The notes below the pieces were generated by a model. That model did not search any database. It had not been told where the DNA came from and was given only the letters and a program-made list of their open reading frames with translations. DNA of 45,141 bases, taken from contig JAFLEE010000038.1 of assembly GCA_017302015.1 (NCBI GenBank), positions 1-45,141 on the forward strand, in the 5' to 3' direction. Position numbers and translations under genes: made by a program. Source of the DNA: Spirochaetota bacterium (GTDB lineage Bacteria; Spirochaetota; UBA12135; COTS27; JAFLEE01). Shown one piece after another: positions 16,193-25,397 of this stretch (position 1 is its first letter; every line of letters starts with the position of its first letter).

Positions 16193-16201
16193 ATTATAGC
16201 A
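16193..16201 (-). promoter_or_regulatory. Extended -10 promoter of the AraC gene
   Basis: On the minus strand TGCTATAAT gives a perfect -10 (16193-16198) with the TGn extension. No recognisable -35 is present; instead a hairpin-forming inverted repeat (16219-16239) covers that region. The start codon at 16182-16184 is so close that transcription would begin at or within a few bases of it. Confidence 0.6.
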
Positions 16202-16218
16202 GCAGGGATCGGGGCGAA

Positions 16219-16239
16219 GCGACCGCCTCGAGCGGTCGC
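16219..16239. repeat. Inverted repeat upstream of the AraC promoter
   Basis: Perfect 8-bp arms GCGACCGC (16219-16226) and GCGGTCGC (16232-16239) with 5-base loop, flanked by GGGG and CCC. It covers the -35 region of the AraC gene, so it could be an operator or the end of the epimerase transcript; no U-run is present. Confidence 0.45.
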
Positions 16240-16352
16240 CCCAACCCGTCGGCGGCGCCGTCCCCGCGCCGCAGCCGATGATCCCGGCGCGGAGCGGGCT
16301 TGGCATAGGGGTACCTCCGTCGAAGGGCCGTCGCAAACTCAAACGCGGACGA

Positions 16353-17351
16353 TCACAACGCTCCGGGAAAGGCCCGGGCGTAGCGTTCGAGGATGCGGTC
16401 GAGAATGAGATTGTTCGGTTCGTGGATGCGCCGCCGGGCGGGATCGGCCTCGAACCAGGCCACCGTGCGCCGGATGCCCTCGGCGAAGGGGATCGAGGCC
16501 TTGAAACCCGGGACGAGGGCCTTGATCTTGCGGTTGTCGAAGATCGCGCTCCACCCCTTGTCGCCCAGGATGCCGGCGGCGGCCCCCGCATCCACCTCCC
16601 GGATGAGGTCGGTGGGGACGTGCACGAGTTTCGCCTCCACCCCGGCCGCGGCGCCGACGGCGCGGTAGATCTGGTCCCAGGTGAGGCATTCGTCGGAGGT
16701 GATGTGGTAGGCTTCCCCCACCGCCTCGCCGCGGCCGAGGAGGCCGACGAAGCCGAGGGCGAAATCTTCGGCGTGGGTGATCGTCCACAGCGAGGTGCCG
16801 TCGCCGTGCACCACCACCTTGCGCCCCGCCTTCATGCGCTCGACGATCGTGTAGTCCGCCCAGCCGCCCAGGGCCACCGGGATGACCCGCTCGTAGGTCA
16901 AGGACGGCCGAACGATGGTGACGGGGAAGCCCCGCTCCCGGTGGGCGCGCCGGGCGGCCTCTTCGCAGGCGATCTTATTGCGGGAATACTCCCAGTACGG
17001 GTTCTCCAGGGGCGTCTCTTCGGTGATGAAGGGCGTGCGCGGCGGCTTCTGGTAGCAGGAGGCGGAACTGATGAAGACGTATTGCCGGGTGCGGCCGAGG
17101 AAGAGTTCCACATCTCGCTCTACCGCGTCGGGCCCGTAGGCGATCCAATCGACGACCGCGTCCCATTCATGGCCGGCGAGGGCCGCGGCCGTCGCGACCG
17201 GGTCGTGGATATCGGCCGACAGGCTCTTCACGCCCGGCATCGGGGCTTGGGTTCCCCGGTTCAGGTGGTAGAGGTCGATCCCCCGTTCCACCGCGAGGCG
17301 GCTACTGGCGCCGCTGATATTTCCGGTGCCGCCGATGAACAGCACTTTCAT
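16353..17351 (-). CDS. NAD-dependent epimerase/dehydratase (extended SDR)
   Basis: 332 residues. The Rossmann glycine motif GGTGNISG lies at 7-14, and the catalytic Y122-x3-K126 in EYSRNK follows SSASCY (95-100), the expected extended-SDR order. The C-terminal part (HVPTDLIREVDAG..., RKIKALVPGF) resembles nucleotide-sugar epimerases and the CSP41-like group. It probably acts on a sugar or nucleotide sugar in the cytoplasm; exact reaction unknown. The start at 17351 is set by AAGGAG 7 bases upstream and by the Rossmann fold beginning immediately (MKVLFIGG). It follows the GH2 gene on the same strand by about 150 bases and may share its regulation. Confidence 0.87.
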   Translation of the reverse strand: MKVLFIGGTGNISGASSRLAVERGIDLYHLNRGTQAPMPGVKSLSADIHDPVATAAALAGHEWDAVVDWIAYGPDAVERDVELFLGRTRQYVFISSASCYQKPPRTPFITEETPLENPYWEYSRNKIACEEAARRAHRERGFPVTIVRPSLTYERVIPVALGGWADYTIVERMKAGRKVVVHGDGTSLWTITHAEDFALGFVGLLGRGEAVGEAYHITSDECLTWDQIYRAVGAAAGVEAKLVHVPTDLIREVDAGAAAGILGDKGWSAIFDNRKIKALVPGFKASIPFAEGIRRTVAWFEADPARRRIHEPNNLILDRILERYARAFPGAL

Positions 17352-17504
17352 GCCTGGCTCCTTCGGGGCCCGTCTGGCCGCAGGCCGAATCGGTCGCGGA
17401 CGGCGGGGGTCTCCCGGAGGTCGAACTCGTTCGACGCGCGCCCAATGTACTTCCAATCACCGGAATGCACAAGGCGCCGGGCGCCCGTCGAGGCCCCCGC
17501 TGCG

Positions 17505-20500
17505 CTACCAGCGGTAATAGCGGTACGGGTCATCCCCCAGGGGGAAATCGTCGCGCCAATCGGGGTAGTACATCCCCGCCGCCGGGGGGGTCAGCGGCTC
17601 CTTCGGGGTGAGCGAGAGTTGCTCGGGGGTGCCCACCATCCCTCCGCCGCCGAAATGGTCGAAGACCCTCACGGCGATGACGTGGCGCCCCGCGGTGGCC
17701 AAGCGCGCGGGCACCGTGTAGCGCCGCGGGGCCGACCAGAAATTCTTCACGTTGATGTCGGTGGACCCCACGGCCTCGCCGTCGAAATAGGCCGTATCGA
17801 AATCGTCCACGGGCCCCAGGGAGACCACGAGGTCGCGGCCCGCCCAGTGGGGGGGGATCTCGAGGGTTTTGCGGAAGACCGCTTCGCCGTCGGCGTTGAC
17901 CCACAGGCCGCCGTAATTCTCCCATTCCTTGGAGACCGGCACGTCTTGCATGCCCCGTTCGTCGGCGTCCTTCGCCACGAGTTCCTTCGCCCGATCCCCG
18001 ATGCCGGGATCCTTGGGCTTCTGATCATTGGCCCCCGCCGGATCCAGGCGGTGGGTGAGTTCGGCCTTCCAGGTGCCGGCGAGGGAGACGCGCTCCGCCG
18101 GGGCGATGGGCTTCACTAGGCGATCGTCGCCCTCGCAGGCGGCGCCCAGGTTCGCGGCGATCTGGGTGAGCGCGCGCGTCCAGCGCCAACGGGTGTAGCG
18201 GTGGTAACTCACGCGATCGGCTTCGAGGGCAGCGGCGTCGAGTTGGAAAAAAACCGCGACGCCCGGCCCCTTGCGCAGCTCCGCCAGGAGCCCGTCGGCC
18301 CCGATGGCGTCGGCGCCGGAGGCCACCGTCCAGGCCTCTCCGTCGACACGGCGCCGGAGTTCGCCCGGGAGGATCCCCCGGCACGCGGCCCAAGCGGGCA
18401 CCTGGAGGGAGCCCCCGTGCCGCTCGATCTTCTTAAGCCGCACGCCGAGGGGAGCCGACTCCCCGCGGCGGGGAAGGAAGACGAGTTTTCCTCCCTTCTT
18501 CAGGAAGGCTTCGAGGGCCGCGTCGCCCGGGGCGGCGTCGGCGCCGATGAAGGCGAGGCCGCGCTCGGGAAGGGTCGAAGCAACGGTGAACTTGATGCCG
18601 GAGGCGGCGAGGAGGGAGGCCCCGGCGTCGCCCCCAAGATAGGCGACCGTGCCGCGCTCTTCGGCCTTCGCCGATCCCGCATGGGCCAGGATGGCGCGTG
18701 CGAGGCGTTCGGCGGCGGGGTCGGCGGCGGCGTGGTCCTCGAGGTCGAGGGTGCACACGATGAGGTTCCCCATCCCCAAGGCGAGCTCGGCCAGCGGCGT
18801 GTAGGCGCTGTCAAACTCGCAGGCGAGGATCGGGCGCCAACCCGAACGGTGGGGCACTTCGATGGCCGCGCTGCTGACCGCATGCCGCGCGCCCCAGCGC
18901 CAGCCGTGGTCGGGGGTCCGGTTCGGGGTGGATTCGGAGAGGGCGGTATCGGTCGCGGGCACTAGGCGGCTCGTGCCCGCCCAATCCCGCAGCGCCTCCG
19001 CATCGAGGCCGCTGAGAGCCGGATGGCCGGGGATGGCGGGGAACGCGCGGCGCGTGAGTTGCCAACTGACGCGCAGGCCGAGCCTTTGGCGCATCCAGTC
19101 GGGATCCTGGGCCATGAGGAGCACGCGGGCCCCCGAACGCAGGGCCTTCTCCACCGAGGCCGGGTCGGCCTTTCCCTTGGCGAAGGCGTTGCGGCCGATG
19201 ACGAGGAGCCGCGAGGTGTCTTTGCCGTCCCAGGCCTGGGTCGACACGCCGAGATATTTCAGGAGCGCCCCCGTTTCCCCCTGGGGATCGAGGAGCGCGA
19301 TCGGTGGGAGGACTTGGGGGACGGCGGCGAACGCGTGGAACGGGAAGAGATCTACGTGCTTCGCCTCGCCGAGGCTGCATTCCATGCGCACGAGGCCGGC
19401 GACACGGTCAGAGGCAAGGACGGCGGGAATCGCGAAGGCCACGGGGAGGAATTTCGTCTGGGCGGGAGGGAGTTCCCCCTCCACATTGCCCGAGGCGATC
19501 ACGGCGCCCCCGAGTTCGACCTTCCACGAGGCGCGGTATCGTTTCGCGCTTCGGCTATCGTTGATGAGGGCGAGCTGCTTCGCCACCCGTTCACCGGCCC
19601 GGTAATGGTGGGTCTTATCGGTGAAGTCCGGGGCCCCGGTGATCCAGGCGAGGGTCTCCTGGCTATTGGAGACGATGGCCCAACCCGCGGAGGTCAGCGG
19701 CATGCCTTCGGGCCTGAAATACCGGGCGAGGCCGAGGGTCGTCTCGGGACGGTAATAGCCGCGGCTGCCCGGCGCGAAGGCGGGCAGGGGCACGGTCTTG
19801 GGTTGGAAGGGCTTCATGTCGGGGCCGCCGCCGGCTTCCCGAAGCCAGCCGTGGCCGTTGCCCCAGGGGAGGATGCCGCCCGTCACGCCCCAGGTGCGCC
19901 AGGCGCGGAAGGTGTTCACGTTGAAGAGGGTCTCCAGGCGGTTGAACCCCTCGTGGATGCGTTGCATCTCCATGGGATGCCAGGTCTTCCAGAGGAACTC
20001 CTTCACATAGGTCGAGGCGATGAGGTCGCGGTAGGCCGGGTTCTCCCCGCGGTAGGCTTCGGCCCCCTGGTAGATGGCGCAGAACTCGGAATAAAGCGGT
20101 TCGCTCGTGTTCGCCTGGGCATAGCCGCGTCGCCCGCGGTGGAAGGTGGTGTAGAGGGGCGTGCCGAACTCCACCATGAGCACGGGCATATCGCCCGTGG
20201 CCGCCCACCGCGAGGGCCACTCTTCGCGCTCCTGGAGGGGGATGAGGCAGAGGTAATTATTGGCCGTGTAGATATCGCCCACCGGTCCCCCGGCGTGCAT
20301 GAAGACGGGCCGCGTCGGGTCGACCCTGCGGATCATGGCCGCGGCATCTTCGCCGTAGGCGGCGCTCCGTTTCCAGTTCGGCTCACCGAGGGACCCCGCC
20401 GCCTTGTTGCCGATGGCCTCGGGGTTCTGGTCTTGCCCGTGCCCGAAGCGGTTGGCGCCGGTCACCCAGCAGATGATCGAGGGGTGGTTGGCGAGGCGGC

Positions 20501-22313
20501 GGAGTTGGGGCGCCATGTTCGAGGCCCAGCTCTCCTTCACCCCGCTCTTCGCCCACTCGGAGACGAATTGCCCCTGGGAGAGCGCGGGGGTGATGAGGAG
20601 CATGCCGAGGCGATCGGCCTCCTGGCACCAGAGTTCGTCCCACTCCATCGCCCCCCGTTCGTTGCGGTCCCACGGCCACATCTCGTAGGTATTGAAGCCG
20701 GCCCAGCGCAGGCCCTCCAGGGCCGAGACGATGAGGTCGCGGGTGCCTGCGATGCCGCTCTCCTGGTGCACCGGCGCCGGCCGGAGGCGTATCTCCTTCT
20801 CGTTGAGCAGGAAGCGTTTGCCGTCGACGCGGAACTCGCGGAAGCCGAAGCGTTCGACGCGCGTATCCTCGAGGCCGGCGCCCTTGGCGGAGAACTCGAG
20901 GGTGTAGAGGGCGGGGTGGTCGATGTCCCAGAGATCGGGATCGGCCCAGCCCCAGGTCGCCGCCACGGAGTCGGCCTCCGCGGCCACCCTCACGTTGGTG
21001 GAGAAGCGCTTGGCCTCCGCGCCCTTCCCGTCGCGCACCACGGCGGTCAGGAGCACGGTCCCCCGGGAGACGCCTTCGAGCCCCGCCTCCACCGAAAACT
21101 TCTTCTCGCGCACCGAGGTGCGCACCACGAGGCCCGTCATCACCGCGCCTTCGGGTCGGCTGGTGAGGAGCACGTCGCCGATGATCCCGCGGGTGCTGAG
21201 GACGGCCTTCTCTTTGAGGATCTGCCCTTCGCCCATCCCCATGAAGCGCACCACCTCCGCCGCGTCGGAGGAGGCCACCACCCGAACGGCGAGGGCGTGC
21301 TTGCGGCCGGGGGTCACCAGGGCCGTGAGATCGACCTCGCCGCCGGGCCAGGAGACCCGGCCCGCTTCCTTGCCGTCGAGGTGCACCACCGCGTCCGTGG
21401 AGACGCGACGGAGGTCGAGGAGGATCTTGCGCCCCTTCCACGCCGCGGGCACCTGGATCTCGCGGGTGTACCATGCGGCGGGGGAATCATAATGGAAGCC
21501 TTCCCACGCCGGGCCGCTGCCCGCGGTCAAACCGGGCATGGGGCTCCCGCGCCAGTTCCCCGGCACGCGCATCCAGCCGCGGCCGCTTGAAAGAGGGGCG
21601 GCGAACGCGGGCCCCTTCGCCGGCTGGAATTGCCAAAGCCCGTTGAGGCAGACCACCGAACGGCGGGGCCCCTGCTCTTCCACGGGCTCCCGCCCCCAGG
21701 TGAGGGATTGCCCCGGGGGCAATTCGGCGTCGATGCCTTCGCCGCGGCGGGCGAGGAGTTCCACGCGCAGATCGTCTAAGCACCACTCCGCCACGGTGGC
21801 GAAGATCGCCGGGGAGATGCGCACCGACACCGCCCCCGTGGGCAGCGCGACGGTCTGGCTGGCTTCGACCCAACCCGAGTTGGGCTGGGTCCAGTTCCCG
21901 GCGACCATGTGGGTGACTTTTTTATCGGCCCCGTAGAAGGTGAGCGCGATGCGGGCGTCGTTCCAACTCTCCTTCCCCAGGGAAACGCCCTTCACCCGTA
22001 CCCGGTAGCGGAATCGCAGCACGCCCCAGGTCGGATCGAGGAGGAGCGTCTGGGTGGCGCTCGCATTGCCCGCCGCGCTCGTGCGTAATTGGAGGACTTT
22101 CGAGCCGCCCTCGGAGACGACAGAGACCAAGGCGCTATCTGAGACGCTCCAACCCACCGGAGCCCCGGCGCCGTCCACCGCCTCAAAATTGCCGTTGGTG
22201 ATGGGGATGTTCTCGGCCGCCATGGCGGTTCCCCATAGAGCGCTGGCGATCAGCAACCGCGAAGCGAAATGCCGAAGAACTTCGGCGCACGGGCGCGGAC
22301 TTGGGAACTTCAT
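17505..22313 (-). CDS. Giant secreted GH2-type glycoside hydrolase-like protein with altered acid/base
   Basis: About 1602 residues. Signal peptide (~1-33), an N-terminal CBM-like beta-sandwich (ENIPITNGNFEAVDG...), a GH2 sugar-binding domain (~220-350: LNGLWQFQPAKG, WYTREIQVP), an Ig-like domain, and a GH2 TIM barrel (~510-800). The nucleophile is likely E715 in MVEFGTPL. The acid/base position after HPSIICW reads VTGAN instead of the usual GNE, leaving N621. A Rossmann-like region resembling glutamine-amidotransferase domains (~930-1290) and a second galactose-binding-like domain at the C-terminus follow. It is much longer than typical GH2 enzymes. AGGAG precedes the start at 22313. Function may be altered hydrolysis or binding. 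Confidence 0.82.
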   Translation of the reverse strand: MKFPSPRPCAEVLRHFASRLLIASALWGTAMAAENIPITNGNFEAVDGAGAPVGWSVSDSALVSVVSEGGSKVLQLRTSAAGNASATQTLLLDPTWGVLRFRYRVRVKGVSLGKESWNDARIALTFYGADKKVTHMVAGNWTQPNSGWVEASQTVALPTGAVSVRISPAIFATVAEWCLDDLRVELLARRGEGIDAELPPGQSLTWGREPVEEQGPRRSVVCLNGLWQFQPAKGPAFAAPLSSGRGWMRVPGNWRGSPMPGLTAGSGPAWEGFHYDSPAAWYTREIQVPAAWKGRKILLDLRRVSTDAVVHLDGKEAGRVSWPGGEVDLTALVTPGRKHALAVRVVASSDAAEVVRFMGMGEGQILKEKAVLSTRGIIGDVLLTSRPEGAVMTGLVVRTSVREKKFSVEAGLEGVSRGTVLLTAVVRDGKGAEAKRFSTNVRVAAEADSVAATWGWADPDLWDIDHPALYTLEFSAKGAGLEDTRVERFGFREFRVDGKRFLLNEKEIRLRPAPVHQESGIAGTRDLIVSALEGLRWAGFNTYEMWPWDRNERGAMEWDELWCQEADRLGMLLITPALSQGQFVSEWAKSGVKESWASNMAPQLRRLANHPSIICWVTGANRFGHGQDQNPEAIGNKAAGSLGEPNWKRSAAYGEDAAAMIRRVDPTRPVFMHAGGPVGDIYTANNYLCLIPLQEREEWPSRWAATGDMPVLMVEFGTPLYTTFHRGRRGYAQANTSEPLYSEFCAIYQGAEAYRGENPAYRDLIASTYVKEFLWKTWHPMEMQRIHEGFNRLETLFNVNTFRAWRTWGVTGGILPWGNGHGWLREAGGGPDMKPFQPKTVPLPAFAPGSRGYYRPETTLGLARYFRPEGMPLTSAGWAIVSNSQETLAWITGAPDFTDKTHHYRAGERVAKQLALINDSRSAKRYRASWKVELGGAVIASGNVEGELPPAQTKFLPVAFAIPAVLASDRVAGLVRMECSLGEAKHVDLFPFHAFAAVPQVLPPIALLDPQGETGALLKYLGVSTQAWDGKDTSRLLVIGRNAFAKGKADPASVEKALRSGARVLLMAQDPDWMRQRLGLRVSWQLTRRAFPAIPGHPALSGLDAEALRDWAGTSRLVPATDTALSESTPNRTPDHGWRWGARHAVSSAAIEVPHRSGWRPILACEFDSAYTPLAELALGMGNLIVCTLDLEDHAAADPAAERLARAILAHAGSAKAEERGTVAYLGGDAGASLLAASGIKFTVASTLPERGLAFIGADAAPGDAALEAFLKKGGKLVFLPRRGESAPLGVRLKKIERHGGSLQVPAWAACRGILPGELRRRVDGEAWTVASGADAIGADGLLAELRKGPGVAVFFQLDAAALEADRVSYHRYTRWRWTRALTQIAANLGAACEGDDRLVKPIAPAERVSLAGTWKAELTHRLDPAGANDQKPKDPGIGDRAKELVAKDADERGMQDVPVSKEWENYGGLWVNADGEAVFRKTLEIPPHWAGRDLVVSLGPVDDFDTAYFDGEAVGSTDINVKNFWSAPRRYTVPARLATAGRHVIAVRVFDHFGGGGMVGTPEQLSLTPKEPLTPPAAGMYYPDWRDDFPLGDDPYRYYRW

Positions 22314-22342
22314 TGGGAGACTCCTGCGAGACGCAAAATTAG

Positions 22343-22356
22343 TTGCACCGGTGCAA
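22343..22356. promoter_or_regulatory. LacI-type palindromic operator of the GH2 gene
   Basis: TTGCACCGGTGCAA is a perfect 14-bp palindrome with the CG centre common in LacI-family operators. It begins at the predicted transcription start, where a bound repressor would block RNA polymerase. No other copy was noticed in the window; the cognate regulator may lie elsewhere or be the GntR-LacI protein at 10053-11207. Confidence 0.72.
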
Positions 22357-22362
22357 TATAGG

Positions 22363-22391
22363 ATTATAGGGGACCGGCCGCCCGATGTCAA
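22363..22391 (-). promoter_or_regulatory. Consensus sigma70 promoter of the GH2 gene
   Basis: On the minus strand TTGACA (22386-22391) and TATAAT (22363-22368) are both perfect and exactly 17 bases apart. Transcription should begin near 22356, giving a ~43-base leader that includes AGGAG. Such a strong promoter implies that control is by repression. Confidence 0.85.
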
Positions 22392-22431
22392 TCCGGAATC
22401 AGGCGGGTAACCAACGACTGCGGTGCTCCAA

Positions 22432-23292
22432 TCAAAAATCCGCGAGTCGACCGAAATGAGATTTCGCCATCCCCTCGTAACCGTGCTCCGCGGAGCCCCG
22501 AAGGCCGTGCTGGACGGCCGCCCAGGTGCCCTCGAAGAGGTGGACGATGAATTGGTAGCGGGCCAGGCGCTCTTCGACCCACCGGGGATCGCGGCCGCAA
22601 GCCCGCATGAAATCTGCGCGCAGCCCTTCGGGATACTCGGCTGAGATCAAGAGGGTATTGAGGTCGTGGAGCCCGTTGCCGACGCCGGAAAACTCCCAAT
22701 CCACCGCCCACAGCCGCTTGCCATCGTCGAGGAAATTATTGGACCAGAGGTCGTGGTGGTTAAGCGATGCTTCCCCATCCCCCGTTTCTTCGAAGATCCG
22801 GCGGGCCGTCTCCAAATGCCGCCCCAATTCCGCGGGCATGGGGATTCCCCGCGCGGCCGCATACTCGGCCATCCGGTGGATCCGCGCCAGGATCGAGCCG
22901 CCGGCGGCGAAGGGCACCCCATGCAGGGCGCGCAGGAACTCGCCGAGCCTTTGGGCGTTCCCGGGTCGGGCGAAATCTTCCCTCGTCCAGTGCCGTCCCT
23001 GGATAAAACGGCAAACGAAATGGCCCCCGGGCTCGGCCAACACCAGGGGCGGGGCGACCTGGCGCTGCGCCGCGGCTTCCATCGCCGCGCGTTCCTCTTC
23101 GCGACGCACGCCGAAAGAATCCCCGTGCTCCGAGGCGACGCGGAGGAAATAATCGTCCTCGCCGCGCTGGAGGCGGAAGACGTGGTTATTGAGGCTGATC
23201 ACCCCCGACAGGGGCCGCAGATCGTCGGCGGTGATCCCGGCGCATCGGGGGAGTTTTCGGGCGAGATCCAGGGCGGTTTGGAGGGGATCCAT
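22432..23292 (-). CDS. Choline/aminoglycoside-kinase-like phosphotransferase
   Basis: About 286 residues with the protein-kinase-like fold of the APH/choline kinase group. NHHDLWSNNFL carries the HxDxxxxN catalytic loop, and WAVDWEFSG supplies the Mg-binding Asp. FLRVASEHGDSFGVRREEERAAM fits the N-lobe. It is closest in feel to choline/ethanolamine or thiamine kinases (ATP-dependent phosphorylation of a small alcohol); substrate not assignable. The start at 23292 (MDPLQTAL) is preferred over an upstream ATG because the fold begins there; no good Shine-Dalgarno is seen. It is divergent from the symporter genes. Confidence 0.82.
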   Translation of the reverse strand: MDPLQTALDLARKLPRCAGITADDLRPLSGVISLNNHVFRLQRGEDDYFLRVASEHGDSFGVRREEERAAMEAAAQRQVAPPLVLAEPGGHFVCRFIQGRHWTREDFARPGNAQRLGEFLRALHGVPFAAGGSILARIHRMAEYAAARGIPMPAELGRHLETARRIFEETGDGEASLNHHDLWSNNFLDDGKRLWAVDWEFSGVGNGLHDLNTLLISAEYPEGLRADFMRACGRDPRWVEERLARYQFIVHLFEGTWAAVQHGLRGSAEHGYEGMAKSHFGRLADF

Positions 23293-23347
23293 TTGGGCCA
23301 AGCAAAGGGAGCATACAACGATCCTGTGCGGCAATCCAAGGTCGATC

Positions 23348-23366
23348 CCGGAAGCTGCTATTCCGG
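23348..23366. repeat. Small inverted repeat between divergent kinase and symporter genes
   Basis: CCGGAA (23348-23353) and TTCCGG (23361-23366) flank a 7-base loop in the 141-base divergent promoter region. It could be an operator or leader hairpin; it is short enough to be chance. Confidence 0.3.
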
Positions 23367-23433
23367 CCAAACGGGATAGAAAAGGTCTTTAATGCAACAA
23401 TGGGCCGCTAAAAAGCCACCCGAGGAGCCCATC

Positions 23434-23676
23434 ATGCCCATAGGCGCGACCCCCGCTACCAAGCCGGTGACCATCAAACAGAAGGCCATCCTGAACTTCG
23501 GCCTGTTTTTCCTCTTCCTTTTCTTCTATCTAGGTGCGGCCTTGCTGCAGACCCCGGCCCTCAAGCACATCGCCGGCCTGACGACCCTGGGGATGCCCTT
23601 CGGCCTGCTCATGTCGCTCCTCATCTTCCCCGTTTCCTGGATCATCATCATCATCTGGTTCCTCAAGGCCAAGTGA
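23434..23676 (+). CDS. DUF485-type small membrane subunit of the symporter
   Basis: About 80 residues with two transmembrane helices (LNFGLFFLFLFFYLGAAL and PFGLLMSLLIFPVSWIIIIIWFL). Small proteins of this kind (DUF485/YjcH or DUF4212) are encoded directly before ActP-type solute:sodium symporters and are thought to be accessory subunits. It lies 7 bases before the symporter gene, so the two are surely co-expressed. The start at 23434 is chosen for GAGGAG 7 bases upstream; an upstream ATG at 23392 lacks one. Confidence 0.8.
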   Translation: MPIGATPATKPVTIKQKAILNFGLFFLFLFFYLGAALLQTPALKHIAGLTTLGMPFGLLMSLLIFPVSWIIIIIWFLKAK

Positions 23677-23683
23677 GACACCC

Positions 23684-25366
23684 ATGACAAACGCAAGCGC
23701 CCTCCCCATCGCCGCCGCGGCGGCCGCCTCCTCCACCCAACTCAACACGGCCATCGTGGTGGGCTTCATCCTCTTCTTCGTGGTGGCCAGCATCGTGATC
23801 ACCTGGTGGACAAGCCGGTCCTCCAAATCCGCCAGCGATTTCTACGTCGCCGGCAAGGGGGTGCCGTGGATCCAGGTCGGCATCGCCATGGTCGGCAGCT
23901 ACCTCTCCGCCGCGAGTTTCCTCGGATGCGCCGGCGATATCGGCGTCTTCGGCATCGACTCCATTTGGCTCTCCATCGGGTTCTTCGGCGGCTATATGGC
24001 CGTGCTGCTGCTCATCGCCGGCCCGCTGCGAAACGTCGGCAGCTACACCGTCGCCGGGGCGCTCCACGCCCGCTTCCCCGATAACCGCATCAAACTCGCC
24101 GTCATGGCCTGCACGGTGGTCATCTCCACCTTCTACCTGGTGCCCCAGATGCTCGGGGCCGGCCTGCTCTTCGAGATGCTCCTCGGATGGAATTTCGTCT
24201 GGGTCACGATCATCCTCGGCGTGCTCATGAGCATCTACATCATCTTCGGGGGCATGAAGGCCACCCTCTACAACCAGGTCATCCAGGCGCTCTTCCTGTG
24301 GGTGGCCATGGTGGTGCTCGTCGTGATCGCCTATTTCACCGTGGGCCACGGGTCCTTCGCCGGGATTCTCGCCACGGCCCAGCAGACCGTTCCCCCGCTG
24401 CTCGCGGCCAAGAACCCGGCGGTGGTCGACGCCATCAAGGGCCTGCCCGCCGACGCCGCCATCGCCACCGCCCGCCAGATCATGCCCGCCGCCGAGAGCG
24501 TCATGAGCATCGGGGTCAAAACGAACAGCACCCTCGCCATGATCAGCACGGTCATCGCGCTGGTCTTCGGCACCGCCGGCCTCCCCCACATCCTCATCAT
24601 GTTCTTCACGGTCCCCAGCGCCCGTGCCGCGAAGAAGAGCGTGACCTTGTGCATCGCCGCGCTCGGGATCTTCTACCTTTGCGCCATCATCCTCGGCTTC
24701 CTGCTCTACCCGGCCATCTACCCCAAACTCGTCTCGTGGATCGCCCAAGGGGCCACCGGGGTCGGCCTCGCCAAGAATATGGCCGTCCTCGAGATCAGCC
24801 AGATGGTGGGCGGCCCCTGGCTCATGGCCATCGGGGCGGCCGGCGCCGTGGCCGCTGTCCTTTCCACCTCGGCGGGACTCATGATCACCGTGGCCTCCTC
24901 CATCAGCCACGACCTCTATAAGGTCTACATCAACCCCAAGGCCAGCGAGAAGCAGGAATTAAACATCGCGAAAGTCACCACGCTCCTCATGTCGGCCATC
25001 GCCGTCATCCTCGCGCTCGCCCTGAAAAAAGAGAATATCGCCTGGCTCGTCATGCTCGCCTTCAGCATCGCCGCCAGCGCCATCTTCCCCGCCATGCTGG
25101 CCACCCTGTGGTGGAAGCGCACCACCCGCCAGGGCGTCATCGCCAGCATCCTCACCGGCCTGGTCGTTTCGGTGCTCTTCATCATCATGCTGCTCACCGG
25201 CGTGAAGAACGATCCGCTCTTCGGGCTGCCCACGGCCGGCGGGCCGGGCGTCTTCGGGGTGACGGCCTCCTTCCTGGTGCTCCTGCTCACGAGCCTCGCC
25301 ACGAAGGACACGGGGAAGGACGCAGCGGGCTTCCTGGCCACGGCCCACAAGCCGGACGTGGACTGA
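23684..25366 (+). CDS. ActP-like solute:sodium (acetate-type) symporter
   Basis: A 560-residue SSS-family transporter with about 13 membrane helices. Family hallmarks are plain: SASDFYVAGKGVPWIQVGIAMVGSYLSAASFLG, NVGSYTVAGALHARF, and GTAGLPHILIMFFTVPSARAAKKSV, the last closely matching ActP. It would take up acetate or another small monocarboxylate with Na+ across the inner membrane. Partner genes: the DUF485 protein just upstream and, converging 31 bases downstream, the PHP-Cache-PAS-nucleotidyltransferase fusion. DUF294 nucleotidyltransferases commonly neighbour this transporter type, so it is probably regulated by that protein (inference). Confidence 0.92.
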   Translation: MTNASALPIAAAAAASSTQLNTAIVVGFILFFVVASIVITWWTSRSSKSASDFYVAGKGVPWIQVGIAMVGSYLSAASFLGCAGDIGVFGIDSIWLSIGFFGGYMAVLLLIAGPLRNVGSYTVAGALHARFPDNRIKLAVMACTVVISTFYLVPQMLGAGLLFEMLLGWNFVWVTIILGVLMSIYIIFGGMKATLYNQVIQALFLWVAMVVLVVIAYFTVGHGSFAGILATAQQTVPPLLAAKNPAVVDAIKGLPADAAIATARQIMPAAESVMSIGVKTNSTLAMISTVIALVFGTAGLPHILIMFFTVPSARAAKKSVTLCIAALGIFYLCAIILGFLLYPAIYPKLVSWIAQGATGVGLAKNMAVLEISQMVGGPWLMAIGAAGAVAAVLSTSAGLMITVASSISHDLYKVYINPKASEKQELNIAKVTTLLMSAIAVILALALKKENIAWLVMLAFSIAASAIFPAMLATLWWKRTTRQGVIASILTGLVVSVLFIIMLLTGVKNDPLFGLPTAGGPGVFGVTASFLVLLLTSLATKDTGKDAAGFLATAHKPDVD

Positions 25367-25397
25367 GGAAGGCCGCGGCGATCTCCTCGGGCGCCCC

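Noticed and set aside
19023-21590. 855-codon plus-strand open frame
   Set aside because: It is an antisense shadow of the GH2 gene, whose domains and signal peptide are clear; long shadows are expected at this GC content.
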